Assembly: GCA_017464285.1 (NCBI GenBank)
Contig: JAFUDT010000005.1
Coordinates: 1 to 64,000, forward strand
Reading direction: 5' to 3'
DNA length: 64,000 nt
Origin: Bacteroidales bacterium
Lineage (GTDB): Bacteria; Bacteroidota; Bacteroidia; Bacteroidales; UBA1402
In this document: in pieces, positions 8,095-15,890 of the stretch
Layout: each line of letters starts with the position of its first letter
Numbering within the stretch: position 1 is the stretch's first letter
Translations under genes and position numbers: made by a program
Notes under the pieces: generated by a model
The model's database searches: none
Told to the model about the DNA's origin: nothing
Seen by the model: only the letters and a program-made list of their open reading frames with translations

Positions 8095-9120
8095 ATGTTC
8101 AGATTTGCTCATCCGACATATTTATACGGACTGCTGCTGATACCTGTTTTGGCAGCTCTGTTTCTGTTGCTGCGATGGCATCGGCAGCGACGGTTGCGTC
8201 AGTGGGGCGACCCCTCGCTCCTGCAGACTTTGATGCCCGATGTCTCTCCGGCCCGCGAGTGGTGGCATTTTGTGCTGCAGATGCTGGCCCTGACGCTGTG
8301 TTTTCTGATGTTGGCCGGCCCACAGTTCGGCTCCAAGATTGAAAAGCGCAAGCGACAGGGGGTGGAACTCATCATTGCCCAGGATGTCTCCAAGTCGATG
8401 CTCTCTCAGGATATCCTGCCCAATCGCATGGAAAAATCCAAGCAGACCCTTTCCAAGCTGATTGACGAGCTGGTCAACGACCGGATAGGGCTGGTGGTCT
8501 TTGCCGGCGAAGCCTACATACAGTTGCCTATCACGGCCGACTATGTCTCGGCCAAGATGTTCCTGGGGACGATTTCGACCGATATGGTTCCGGTACAGGG
8601 TACTGCCATCGGTTCGGCCATCGATCTGGCGCTGCGCAGTTTTGGCCCTGATTCTGAGACGGGCCGCGCCATTATCATCATCACCGACGGTGAGAACCAC
8701 GAGGGCGATGCCGTGGAGCGGGCCAAGGCGGCCTATGAGCAGGGGATACGTGTCCATGTGGTGGGCATGGGATCATCCAAGGGCGCTCCCATTCCTACGG
8801 GACGCAATAATGAGTTTCACAAGGACCGTGAAGGCAATGTGGTCGTCACCCGGCTCAATGAGGAGATGTGCCAGCAGATTGCCCAGGCCGGCGGCGGTAT
8901 CTATGTCCGATCGGACAATTCCAACGCAGCGCTCAAGGTGCTGGTGAGGGAGTTGAACAAGATGACCAAGTCGGAGATGGAGACAACGGTCTATGCCGAA
9001 TATGACGACCAGTTTCAGGCTCTGGCCTGGATTATACTGGCACTATTGTTGGTTGACATGTTCATCCTGAATCGGAAAAACGACCGGATGAAACGTTTCA
9101 GACTTTTTGGAAATGAATAG
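8095..9120 (+). CDS. batB: BatB, VWA-domain membrane protein
   Basis: A 341-residue paralogue of BatA: N-terminal helices at about 8-25 and 57-77, a VWA domain with LIIAQDVSKSMLSQDILPNR (D97-x-S-x-S101) and the loop IIITDGENHEGDA, and a C-terminal helix (ALAWIILALLLVDMFIL). The DVSKSM form and the order after batA identify BatB. Its last codons overlap the start of batC by 8 bases. Confidence 0.92.
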   Translation: MFRFAHPTYLYGLLLIPVLAALFLLLRWHRQRRLRQWGDPSLLQTLMPDVSPAREWWHFVLQMLALTLCFLMLAGPQFGSKIEKRKRQGVELIIAQDVSKSMLSQDILPNRMEKSKQTLSKLIDELVNDRIGLVVFAGEAYIQLPITADYVSAKMFLGTISTDMVPVQGTAIGSAIDLALRSFGPDSETGRAIIIITDGENHEGDAVERAKAAYEQGIRVHVVGMGSSKGAPIPTGRNNEFHKDREGNVVVTRLNEEMCQQIAQAGGGIYVRSDNSNAALKVLVRELNKMTKSEMETTVYAEYDDQFQALAWIILALLLVDMFILNRKNDRMKRFRLFGNE

Positions 9121-9844
9121 AAAAAAGATGATAGGGCTTGTCCTGGGGCTGGGAATGCTGGCTTTGCCCGTATCGGCCCAGAAAGCCGAGCGCAAGCAGA
9201 TCCGCAGCGGCAACAAGCTCTTCGACAAGGAAAAGTTTACTGAAGCAGAAATTGCTTATCGCAAGGCATTGGAAGTGAATGCCAATTCGCCACAGGCTAC
9301 CTATAACCTGGGTAATGCTCTTTACAAACAGGAGAAGGCCCAGGAAGCCATGACCCAGTATCAGTCGGCTCTGGCCCAGACCCAAGGCGATCCGGCCCGT
9401 CAGGCTTCAGTGCTGCACAATATGGGCAATGTCTTTATGCAGGCTGAGGACTATACCCATGCCGTGCAGGCATATCGGCAGGCACTGATTAACCGGCCGA
9501 CCGATGATGAAACCCGCTATAACCTGGCATTGGCCCAGGCTCTGCTCAAGCAGCAACAGCAGCAGAATCAGGATCAGCAACAGCAGGATCAGGATCAGCA
9601 ACAGCAGGACCAGCCGCAGAATCAGGATCAGCAACAGGACCGGCAGCAACAGCAGGAACAGCAGAACCAGCAACAGGATCAGCAGGATCAGCAGGAGCAG
9701 GAACAGCAGCAGGAACAGATTTCCAAAGAACAGGCTCAGCAGTTGCTCGATGCACTCATGCAGGACGAAAAGGAGGTTCAGGAGAAAGTCAAGAAGCTGC
9801 AGATGCAGCAGGGACAACGCGTCAAAATAGAAAAAGACTGGTAA
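9113..9844 (+). CDS. batC: BatC, TPR protein with a glutamine-rich tail
   Basis: A 243-residue protein with a signal peptide (1-23, cleaved near PVSAQ), tetratricopeptide repeats at about 25-145 (KLFDKEKFTEAEIAYRKAL, ATYNLGNALYKQEKAQEAM, NMGNVFMQAEDYTHAVQAY) and then about 57 residues made almost only of Q, D, N and E (nt 9550-9720). The C-terminus ends with a short KEVQEKVKKLQMQQGQRV helix. The ATG at 9113, overlapping the end of batB, is preferred over a TTG two codons earlier. TPR parts suggest periplasmic protein-protein contacts in the Bat complex. The Q tract comes from CAG/CAA repeats and could vary in length between strains. Confidence 0.88.
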   Translation: MNRKKMIGLVLGLGMLALPVSAQKAERKQIRSGNKLFDKEKFTEAEIAYRKALEVNANSPQATYNLGNALYKQEKAQEAMTQYQSALAQTQGDPARQASVLHNMGNVFMQAEDYTHAVQAYRQALINRPTDDETRYNLALAQALLKQQQQQNQDQQQQDQDQQQQDQPQNQDQQQDRQQQQEQQNQQQDQQDQQEQEQQQEQISKEQAQQLLDALMQDEKEVQEKVKKLQMQQGQRVKIEKDW

Positions 9845-9847
9845 GAA

Positions 9848-11689
9848 ATGAAACACAGACAGAGATATTTTTCCTTGTTGATTTGGCTGACGTTGACCAG
9901 CCTGAGTGCAGCCGATTTCACTGCTTCGGCCCCGGGCAAGGTGGTGCTGGGGCAGCAGTTCCAGCTGGTGTACACTTTCACTGATGAGAATCCGTCGGAT
10001 TTCCGGATTTCCGAGCAGGTGGAGCAGTCCTTCGATATACTGATGGGGCCCTCTACCTCCCGCTCTTCGTCCATCTCCATTGTAAACGGCAAGAGAACTT
10101 CCAGTTCGGAATACCGTTATACCTTCTTGTTGCTGCCCAAGAAGGAGGGTAGTTTCTCCATTCCGCCGGCTACAGCCAAAATCAAGAAAAAGGAGGTGAG
10201 CTCCAATGCATTGACCATCACTGTGCTGCCGGCCGACAAGGCAGCTTCCGGACAGTCGTCGGCCTCCTCTCAGTCGACTTCAGCCCAGGCACAGACACTG
10301 ACCGAGGAGAATCTTTTTCTACGCGTTATCCCCACCAAGACCAGGCTTTATGAGCAGGAGGCCGTCACCTTGACCTACAAGCTCTATACGCGTCTGGAGG
10401 TGGCAGGCGCGGAAAACTACAAGTTCCCGGAATACAAGGGTTTCATGATGCAGGAAATTGAATCTCCGCAGGAAGTTTCCTGGGATATGGAGAACTATAA
10501 CGGACGTAATTACCGGACGGCCGTGCTGCGGCAGGTGGTCCTGTTTCCCCAGCAGAGCGGGACACTCGAAATAGATCCCTGCAGCATTGACTTGGTGGTG
10601 CGCATCCGTACTGCCGGGCAGCGTTCACGCAGTTTCTTCGATGACTTTTTCGATACCTATCAGGATGTGCGCAAGACGCTGACGACCAAAACCCTCAGAC
10701 TGACTGTCGAACCATATCCTTTCCCCAAGCCGGCCAACTTCAATCCCCTGACCGGCAGTTTGAAACTCTCTTCACAGATCAGTGCCACACAGGTGAAAGC
10801 CGATGAGGGTGTCACCGTCAAGCTGACTCTGAGCGGCAGCGGCAACATGAAGATGCTCCGTACGCCGGAACTTAAGTTCCCGGCCGATTTCGATGTCTAT
10901 GACCCTCAGGTGAGTAATCAGTTCAAGACAACTGCTCAAGGAGTCTCAGGTACTAAGACAATCGAATATCTGGTCATTCCACGCTATGCCGGCACTTTTG
11001 AGATACCTTCTGCCTGTCTGAGTTATTTCGATCTGGCCACCAAGAGCTACAAAACGCTCTGCACTGAGGCTTTCACGCTTCAGGTGGACCGCTCGGAAAA
11101 CGCCGGCGAGGCCGTCGTGTCCGGTAATTATACAGCAGGGCGGGAGAGTGTCCGCCAGCTGGGTCAGGATATTCGCTATCTGAAAACGGTCCCCGCCGTT
11201 TTACAGCCCAAACCCGTCTATGTGGTGGCTGCTGTCTGGTATAAATGGGCTTTCGTACTGCCCCTGCTCTTAGTCGTTGTCCTGCTGCTGCTCTATCGCA
11301 AACAGCTGAGAGCCAACGCCGATGCAGTGCGTGTCCGCAACCGGAAAGCCAACAAAGTGGCCGTACGCCGGCTCAAAAAGGCCTCCTCTTACCTCAAAGA
11401 CCGGCAGCGAGGCGCTTTCTATGACGAGGTGCTCAAGGCTCTGTGGGGGTATACGAGCGACAAGCTGAACATTCCGCTCTCCGACCTGACCAAGGATAAC
11501 ATCGATGTCAAGCTGGCATCGGCCGGCGTGGAAGAGAGCGTCCGCCGGGATTTCATGGATATTCTGACCTCCTGTGAGTTTGAGCGCTATGCTCCCGGAC
11601 AGGGCTCCCAGACCATGGAAGATGTCTATGCCCAGACATTGAAAACGATTGACAGAATGGAAAATACAATCAAGACCAGTCATGTATAG
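9848..11689 (+). CDS. batD: BatD, oxygen-tolerance membrane protein
   Basis: A 613-residue protein with a signal peptide (1-21), a large beta-rich extracytoplasmic region of repeated BatD domains (ADFTASAPGKVVLGQQFQLVY...GSFSIPPATAKI; RVIPTKTRLYEQEAVTLTYKL; LKLSSQISATQVKADEGVTVKL), one membrane helix (about 466-483, WAFVLPLLLVVVLLLLYR) and a helical cytosolic tail (RGAFYDEVLKALWGYTSDKL...). The layout and place between batC and batE identify it. It starts 3 bases after batC and overlaps batE by 8 bases. Confidence 0.9.
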   Translation: MKHRQRYFSLLIWLTLTSLSAADFTASAPGKVVLGQQFQLVYTFTDENPSDFRISEQVEQSFDILMGPSTSRSSSISIVNGKRTSSSEYRYTFLLLPKKEGSFSIPPATAKIKKKEVSSNALTITVLPADKAASGQSSASSQSTSAQAQTLTEENLFLRVIPTKTRLYEQEAVTLTYKLYTRLEVAGAENYKFPEYKGFMMQEIESPQEVSWDMENYNGRNYRTAVLRQVVLFPQQSGTLEIDPCSIDLVVRIRTAGQRSRSFFDDFFDTYQDVRKTLTTKTLRLTVEPYPFPKPANFNPLTGSLKLSSQISATQVKADEGVTVKLTLSGSGNMKMLRTPELKFPADFDVYDPQVSNQFKTTAQGVSGTKTIEYLVIPRYAGTFEIPSACLSYFDLATKSYKTLCTEAFTLQVDRSENAGEAVVSGNYTAGRESVRQLGQDIRYLKTVPAVLQPKPVYVVAAVWYKWAFVLPLLLVVVLLLLYRKQLRANADAVRVRNRKANKVAVRRLKKASSYLKDRQRGAFYDEVLKALWGYTSDKLNIPLSDLTKDNIDVKLASAGVEESVRRDFMDILTSCEFERYAPGQGSQTMEDVYAQTLKTIDRMENTIKTSHV

Positions 11690-12485
11690 AATATACTTTT
11701 TTTCACTGTTCCTGCTCGGCCTGACCCTGTCGGCAAGCGCTCAGCACACTCCGGAATCCTCTCTTGAACAGAGCATCGAAGCCATCATGCCGGCCGATAC
11801 TTTACTGTCGCGTGCCGCCGCCGCCTACGGTGAAGGACGCTTTGCCGGCGCAGCGGATATTTATGAAACCATTGCCCGGGAATACGGTGTCTCGGCCCAG
11901 TTGTATTATAATTGGGGTAATGCCTGTTATAAATCTGGTAATATCGCTCCAGCCATCCTTTATTACGAGCGGGCGCTGCGTCTGGCTCCCGGCGACAAGG
12001 ATATCCGCTTCAATCTGGAACTGGCCCGATCTGCGGTGGTGGACAAAGTCGATCCCCTGGGCGAATTCTTTTTCAGCCGTTGGTACCGCTATTTGCGCGA
12101 ACTTCTTCCGAGCAATCTCTGGGCCTGGTTGAGCCTGGCTTTTTTCTGGCTGTTCCTGCTCTGCGTAATCCTTTTCTTCTTTGCAAAAAAACGGAGCATG
12201 AAAAAACTTTCCTTTACTGTTGGTGTTATATCAATAGTAATTGCTATATTTACGCTGTTATATGCGGGGCAGCTTTATCATCGCGACAACGACGGAGGAG
12301 AGGCTGTTGTTTTCTCCCCGACAGTAACGGTTAAAAGCTCTCCTGATCAGAGCGGTACGGATCTGTTCCTGTTGCATGAAGGTACGAAAGTCCGTGTACG
12401 GAGCCGTTTGGGTGAGTGGAGCGAAATAGAGCTTGTCGACGGCAATGTCGGCTGGCTCGAAACGGATAAGATAGTGGTAATATAG
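11682..12485 (+). CDS. batE: BatE, TPR and SH3 membrane protein
   Basis: A 267-residue protein: signal peptide MYRIYFFSLFLLGLTLSASAQ, TPR repeats (RAAAAYGEGRFAGAADIYETIA; AQLYYNWGNACYKSGNIAPAILYYERAL), two membrane helices (about 145-167 and 175-198) and a C-terminal bacterial SH3 domain (SSPDQSGTDLFLLHEGTKVRV...WSEIELVDGNVGWLETDKI). The ATG at 11682 is taken because it gives a clean signal peptide; a TTG 33 bases earlier is rejected. It closes the bat cluster. Confidence 0.9.
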   Translation: MYRIYFFSLFLLGLTLSASAQHTPESSLEQSIEAIMPADTLLSRAAAAYGEGRFAGAADIYETIAREYGVSAQLYYNWGNACYKSGNIAPAILYYERALRLAPGDKDIRFNLELARSAVVDKVDPLGEFFFSRWYRYLRELLPSNLWAWLSLAFFWLFLLCVILFFFAKKRSMKKLSFTVGVISIVIAIFTLLYAGQLYHRDNDGGEAVVFSPTVTVKSSPDQSGTDLFLLHEGTKVRVRSRLGEWSEIELVDGNVGWLETDKIVVI

Positions 12486-12490
12486 AGGTA

Positions 12491-13192
12491 ATGTCGGCAT
12501 TTTGGTCTAACATAGTAGCTTGGGACAAGCAGGCTGTCCTGCTGGTCAATTCCTGGCATAATCCCGTGCTGGACCGTTACGCCTGGCTTCTTTCCTCTAC
12601 GATGGTATGGATTCCTGCAGCCTTGGTGCTTTTATATGTGCTGGTCAGGAACAGAAAAGTCGAGTCCCTTTTCATTCTGCTGATCATGGCGTTGATGTTC
12701 GTGATGACCGACTTTGTCCTGTCCGAATGGGTCAAACCATTGATAGCCAGGCCGCGGCCGACCCGTGACATGCTGCTCATTCCCCAGCTGGAAACAGTTT
12801 TCGGCTATCATGGCGGCAGCTACGGCTTCCCGTCCAACCATGCTTCCAATGTTTTTGGCCTTGCCATGTTCACGGCTGTATTGCTGCGTGAACGATGGTA
12901 CACGCTGACGGTCTTTCTGTGGGCGACGATGGTGTCCATGAGCCGGGTCTATCTGGCGGTGCATTATCCCACGGACGTGTTCTGCGGAGCTGTTTACGGC
13001 ATGCTGATCGGCTATCTTGCCTGGCTGCTCTACAGCTGTTGGCTCAACTATACGCGACCCGGTACGGCTCCTCATGTGAACCGCTCGGACTATACTCGGA
13101 CCATGTACCGGCAGGCAGATGTCCTTCTGCTGAACCTGGTCCTGCTGACACTCCTGGCAGGATTGCTGCTGGCAGCTGTGGTATTGAAATGA
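12491..13192 (+). CDS. PAP2 superfamily membrane phosphatase
   Basis: A 233-residue integral membrane protein with the three PAP2 motifs: K82-P-L-I-A-R-P-R-P90, PSNH (114-117) and SRVYLAVHYPTD (151-162, catalytic His158 and Asp162). Six hydrophobic segments are visible. Such enzymes dephosphorylate undecaprenyl pyrophosphate or phosphatidyl lipids (for example lipid A 4'-phosphate or PGP); the sequence alone does not tell which. It starts 5 bases after batE, so it is probably cotranscribed, although it is not a Bat protein. Confidence 0.87.
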   Translation: MSAFWSNIVAWDKQAVLLVNSWHNPVLDRYAWLLSSTMVWIPAALVLLYVLVRNRKVESLFILLIMALMFVMTDFVLSEWVKPLIARPRPTRDMLLIPQLETVFGYHGGSYGFPSNHASNVFGLAMFTAVLLRERWYTLTVFLWATMVSMSRVYLAVHYPTDVFCGAVYGMLIGYLAWLLYSCWLNYTRPGTAPHVNRSDYTRTMYRQADVLLLNLVLLTLLAGLLLAAVVLK

Positions 13193-13220
13193 AATTATTT
13201 ATTTATAAACACTATAAGCT

Positions 13221-13475
13221 ATGATCAAGACAATCACATTCAACGAGCTTCGTAAAATCAAAGACAGTCTCCCCACGGGTGCTTCACAGTTGATCGCCGA
13301 TCGGCTTGGCATATCCGTGGATACGGTCAGAAACTATTTTGGCGGACGCAACTACAACGGTGAAGGCAAAAGCTGCGGTGTGCATGTCGAACCGGGTCCC
13401 GACGGCGGTATCGTCCAGCTGGACGATACGACCATTCTGGATATGGCTTTGGAAATCATCGAAAAAGGCAAGTAA
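13221..13475 (+). CDS. Small putative DNA-binding protein
   Basis: An 84-residue protein with a probable helix-turn-helix at about residues 19-43 (GASQLIADRLGISVDTVRNYFGG) and a short acidic C-terminal tail (IVQLDDTTILDMALEIIEKG). Small proteins like this are widespread in Bacteroidales, usually unnamed. It lies 28 bases after the PAP2 gene in an AT-rich gap and is followed by a strong terminator. Regulatory function is an inference from the HTH alone. Confidence 0.72.
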   Translation: MIKTITFNELRKIKDSLPTGASQLIADRLGISVDTVRNYFGGRNYNGEGKSCGVHVEPGPDGGIVQLDDTTILDMALEIIEKGK

Positions 13476-13503
13476 TCGTTCTTTTTGACAAGAAAATCCC
13501 GAC

Positions 13504-13540
13504 AAAGGCTGCATTGAACATGCGGCCTTTGCTGTTTTAT
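13504..13540 (+). terminator. Rho-independent terminator
   Basis: AAAGGCTGCA and TGCGGCCTTT pair (one G-T) around a 7-base loop; the downstream T-tract is gctgttttat. It ends the transcript of the small DNA-binding gene and probably of the bat-PAP2 run. Confidence 0.7.
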
Positions 13541-13617
13541 ATTCCTCAGGTGATTATTGTTTCGATTTGGAGCATTTTATTGTCATTATGGTTGTTTCTA
13601 TAGCTGGTAAAACACTT

Positions 13618-13625
13618 TATATTTG
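13618..13625 (+). promoter_or_regulatory. -7 box for the 195-residue hypothetical gene
   Basis: TATATTTG matches the TAnnTTTG consensus exactly and lies 28 bases before the ATG at 13654. A TTG at 13592-13594 is the only -33 candidate but its 23-base spacing is slightly long. Confidence 0.6.
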
Positions 13626-13653
13626 TCGAAAAACAATTTAAAAAAATCATACC

Positions 13654-14241
13654 ATGGAATCATTGTTTGTCCTGTATGCATTGCACCTTGAATCGTCCGG
13701 TCAAGACGAGCTCTCACAGAGCCCTCTTCTGTTTTATTCGTCTATCGATCAGGTTGAAGCGGCGGCCGCAGAGTATCATAAGTGCTATTCTTTTCTATAT
13801 GACGGCGGCCTGTTTTCCAAAGAACTCTATTGTCTGATAGTCGAAGAGTACCGTTTGAATGAGATGTATCCGTCCAAACTCTCTATTTCGGTCTATCATC
13901 CGACGGGCAGACTTATCGAGCGTACTGAACTCTCCGAAGGGAAATGTATCTGCAACCCTTTGGGCAATACCAGGTCTTTCAGGGTAGGCGATATTGTCGA
14001 ATCGCCCTGCGGGGAACATCTCTATCTGGGTATCGTTGCGGATGTGCCGGCACTGAATGCCCTCAATGAGTCCGGCCAGGAGGCCATGGAGGACAGTTAC
14101 ACGTTGATTGTCTATCCGTCAATGGAACTGGAATACGTCTATGCGCCGCTGTTGTTCAAACCCAGGGGAAAAGTGGCCAGGTACACTCGAGACAGCCTTC
14201 GGGACGCCCTGGAGCGGTATCAGAAAAACATGACTGACTGA
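13654..14241 (+). CDS. Hypothetical protein, 195 residues
   Basis: I do not recognise a named family. The protein is soluble and acidic with no signal or membrane segment. The first half (SLFVLYALHLES...VEEYRLNEMYP) has alternating strands and helices with many Tyr and Leu; the second half contains RSFRVGDIVESPCGEHLYLGIVADVP, which resembles a small beta-barrel (KOW- or SH3-like) strand pattern, and an EDSYTLIVYPSMELEYVYAPLLF strand region. It has its own promoter and a terminator downstream, so it is monocistronic. Confidence 0.7.
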   Translation: MESLFVLYALHLESSGQDELSQSPLLFYSSIDQVEAAAAEYHKCYSFLYDGGLFSKELYCLIVEEYRLNEMYPSKLSISVYHPTGRLIERTELSEGKCICNPLGNTRSFRVGDIVESPCGEHLYLGIVADVPALNALNESGQEAMEDSYTLIVYPSMELEYVYAPLLFKPRGKVARYTRDSLRDALERYQKNMTD

Positions 14242-14270
14242 CAGAGGCTCGGCACATCGGCTGCCGGATG

Positions 14271-14310
14271 AGAAAAACCAGACCCTTTATGTATAAGAGT
14301 CTGGTTTTCT
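14271..14310. terminator. Bidirectional terminator
   Basis: AGAAAAACCAGAC pairs with GTCTGGTTTTCT (one bulged A), with A-rich and T-rich arms, so it can stop the plus-strand hypothetical gene and the minus-strand tRNA-Pro transcript. Confidence 0.75.
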
Positions 14311-14313
14311 GTG

Positions 14314-14387
14314 TCGGGGTACCCCGACTCGAACGGGGGACCTCCTGGTCCCAAACCAGGTGCGCTAACCAACTGTGCTACACCCCG
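14314..14387 (-). tRNA. tRNA-Pro (anticodon TGG)
   Basis: On the minus strand the 74-base sequence folds as a full cloverleaf: acceptor CGGGGTG/TACCCCG, D arm with AGTTGGTTA, anticodon stem CCTGG/CCAGG around loop TTTGGGA (anticodon TGG), and T arm with GTTCGAGTC. CCA is not encoded. A -7 box lies upstream at 14422-14429. Confidence 0.95.
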
Positions 14388-14421
14388 CCTGACCTTGGCG
14401 CATCAAGCGCTGAACGGTGCG

Positions 14422-14429
14422 CAAAGGTA
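14422..14429 (-). promoter_or_regulatory. -7 box for tRNA-Pro
   Basis: CAAAGGTA on the plus strand reads TACCTTTG on the minus strand, 34 bases before the tRNA 5' end. No -33 element is obvious; the site sits just after the end of the PurF-like gene. Confidence 0.5.
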
Positions 14430-14456
14430 ATAAAAAATACTTGTCCGGTAAAGGAC

Positions 14457-15869
14457 CTATTCAAAATAACTGGAGCCGTCGAAGCAATGTGTGCAGAGGT
14501 CTTTCTTGGGCAGGCCGATGGACTTGACCAGATTCTCCAGGGTACTGAACTTGAGCGAAGTGATGCCGAACTGTGTACGGATAGCCTCGACCAGCCGGTT
14601 GTAGCGCTCGCTGCCGTATTGTGCATACTCGTCGAGATGAGCGTTGGGATCGCCTTCCATTTCCTGGATTTTGCGCCGGGTGATCAGTTCCAGATCGCTT
14701 TTCGAGGCGGTGAACTTCAGGAAGGGACAGGAATAGAGCAGCGGCGGGCAGCCAATGCGCATGTGCACCTCCTTGGCCCCATAGCGGTAGAGGACCGATA
14801 CATTGTCTTTGAGCTGAGTGCCGCGGACGATGGAGTCATCGGTGAAGACGATGCGTTTGCCTTCCAGCAGCGAACGGTTAGGCATAAGCTTCATTTTGGC
14901 CACCAGACTGCGACGTTGCTGGTCGCTGGGCGTGAAGCTGCGTGGCCAGGTCGGAGTGTATTTGATGATGGAGCGGCGGTAGGGGCGTCCTTTGGTCTCG
15001 GCATAGCCCAGTCCCACGCCAATGCCAGAATCGGGAATGCCAGAAATGATGTCCACTTCCACGTCATCGTCCTTGGCTATGCCCATGCCGCATCTGTAGC
15101 GGGCCGTATCGACATTGATGCCTTCGTAGTCGGAGACAGGATAACCGTAATAGACCCACATGAAGGCGCAGACCTGCCGGCGTGGCCCGGGTTCGCGCAA
15201 CTGCTGCATACCGTCGGCCGTAAGCTGGAGAATCTCTCCGGCCCCGACATTGTAGCAGAGTTCGAAATCGAGGTTGGGGAAGGCGCAGGGTTCGCTCGAA
15301 ACGGCGTATGCACCTTCTTTTTTGCCGAGGACCACCGGGGTACGGCCGAATTTGTCACGGGCCACTATGATGCCCTGTTCTGTGAGCAGCAGCAGGGAGC
15401 AGGAGCCCTTGACCTTGCGATAGACATGTTCGATGCCGTCGGCAAAATCCTTGCCTTCGGCGATGAGCAGGGCGATCAGCTCTGTGGGATTGGTGTCGCC
15501 GGAACTGAGTTCGGCGAAGTGGTGCCCCTTGTCGAGCATTTCTTTTTCAAGCTCCTTGAGATTGTTGATGCAGGCGACTGTGACGGTGGCGAATTTTCCC
15601 AGGTGGGAGTTGATAATGATTGGCTGTGAATCGGTGTCGCTGATGACGCCGATACCCGAATTGCCGCAGAAATCGCTCAAATCCGACTCGAACTTGGATC
15701 GGAAATAGGCATTCTCAAGACTGTGAATAGCTCTGGTAAAACGCCGGTTCTGCGAATCGTAGGTGGCCATGCCGCCCCGACGGGTGCCTAAATGAGAATT
15801 ATAGTCTATACCGTAGAACAGGTCGTTGATACACGACGATTTTGATATGGTTCCAAAAAAACCGCCCAT
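14457..15869 (-). CDS. Amidophosphoribosyltransferase-like protein lacking the catalytic Cys
   Basis: A 470-residue protein with PurF architecture: an N-terminal Ntn-type glutaminase domain (MGGFFGTISK, then NSHLGTRRGGMATYD and the ELSSGDTNPTEL and KGSCSLLLLTEQGIIVARDKFGRTP segments) and a C-terminal phosphoribosyltransferase domain with the PRPP loop IVFTDDSIVRGTQ near residue 340. In true PurF the second residue is the glutaminase nucleophile Cys; here it is Gly (codons ATG GGC GGT). I recall the MGGFFGTIS start as shared by Bacteroides homologues, so this is probably a conserved paralogue, not a broken gene. It follows carB after 21 bases and is likely cotranscribed. Function is unknown; making phosphoribosylamine from glutamine is unlikely without the Cys. 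Confidence 0.8.
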   Translation of the reverse strand: MGGFFGTISKSSCINDLFYGIDYNSHLGTRRGGMATYDSQNRRFTRAIHSLENAYFRSKFESDLSDFCGNSGIGVISDTDSQPIIINSHLGKFATVTVACINNLKELEKEMLDKGHHFAELSSGDTNPTELIALLIAEGKDFADGIEHVYRKVKGSCSLLLLTEQGIIVARDKFGRTPVVLGKKEGAYAVSSEPCAFPNLDFELCYNVGAGEILQLTADGMQQLREPGPRRQVCAFMWVYYGYPVSDYEGINVDTARYRCGMGIAKDDDVEVDIISGIPDSGIGVGLGYAETKGRPYRRSIIKYTPTWPRSFTPSDQQRRSLVAKMKLMPNRSLLEGKRIVFTDDSIVRGTQLKDNVSVLYRYGAKEVHMRIGCPPLLYSCPFLKFTASKSDLELITRRKIQEMEGDPNAHLDEYAQYGSERYNRLVEAIRTQFGITSLKFSTLENLVKSIGLPKKDLCTHCFDGSSYFE

Positions 15870-15890
15870 AATTCAGTAATGCTTAGGTTG

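Noticed and set aside
9550-9720. CRISPR or minisatellite in noncoding DNA
   Set aside because: It is a triplet repeat inside the batC reading frame coding for a glutamine-rich tail.
14314-14387. Integration site (att) of a mobile element at tRNA-Pro
   Set aside because: No integrase, no direct repeat of the tRNA end, and ordinary housekeeping genes on both sides.
14268-15629. 453-codon open frame on the plus strand opposite the PurF-like gene
   Set aside because: It is the antisense shadow of a well-supported gene and crosses the tRNA-Pro; no family resemblance.
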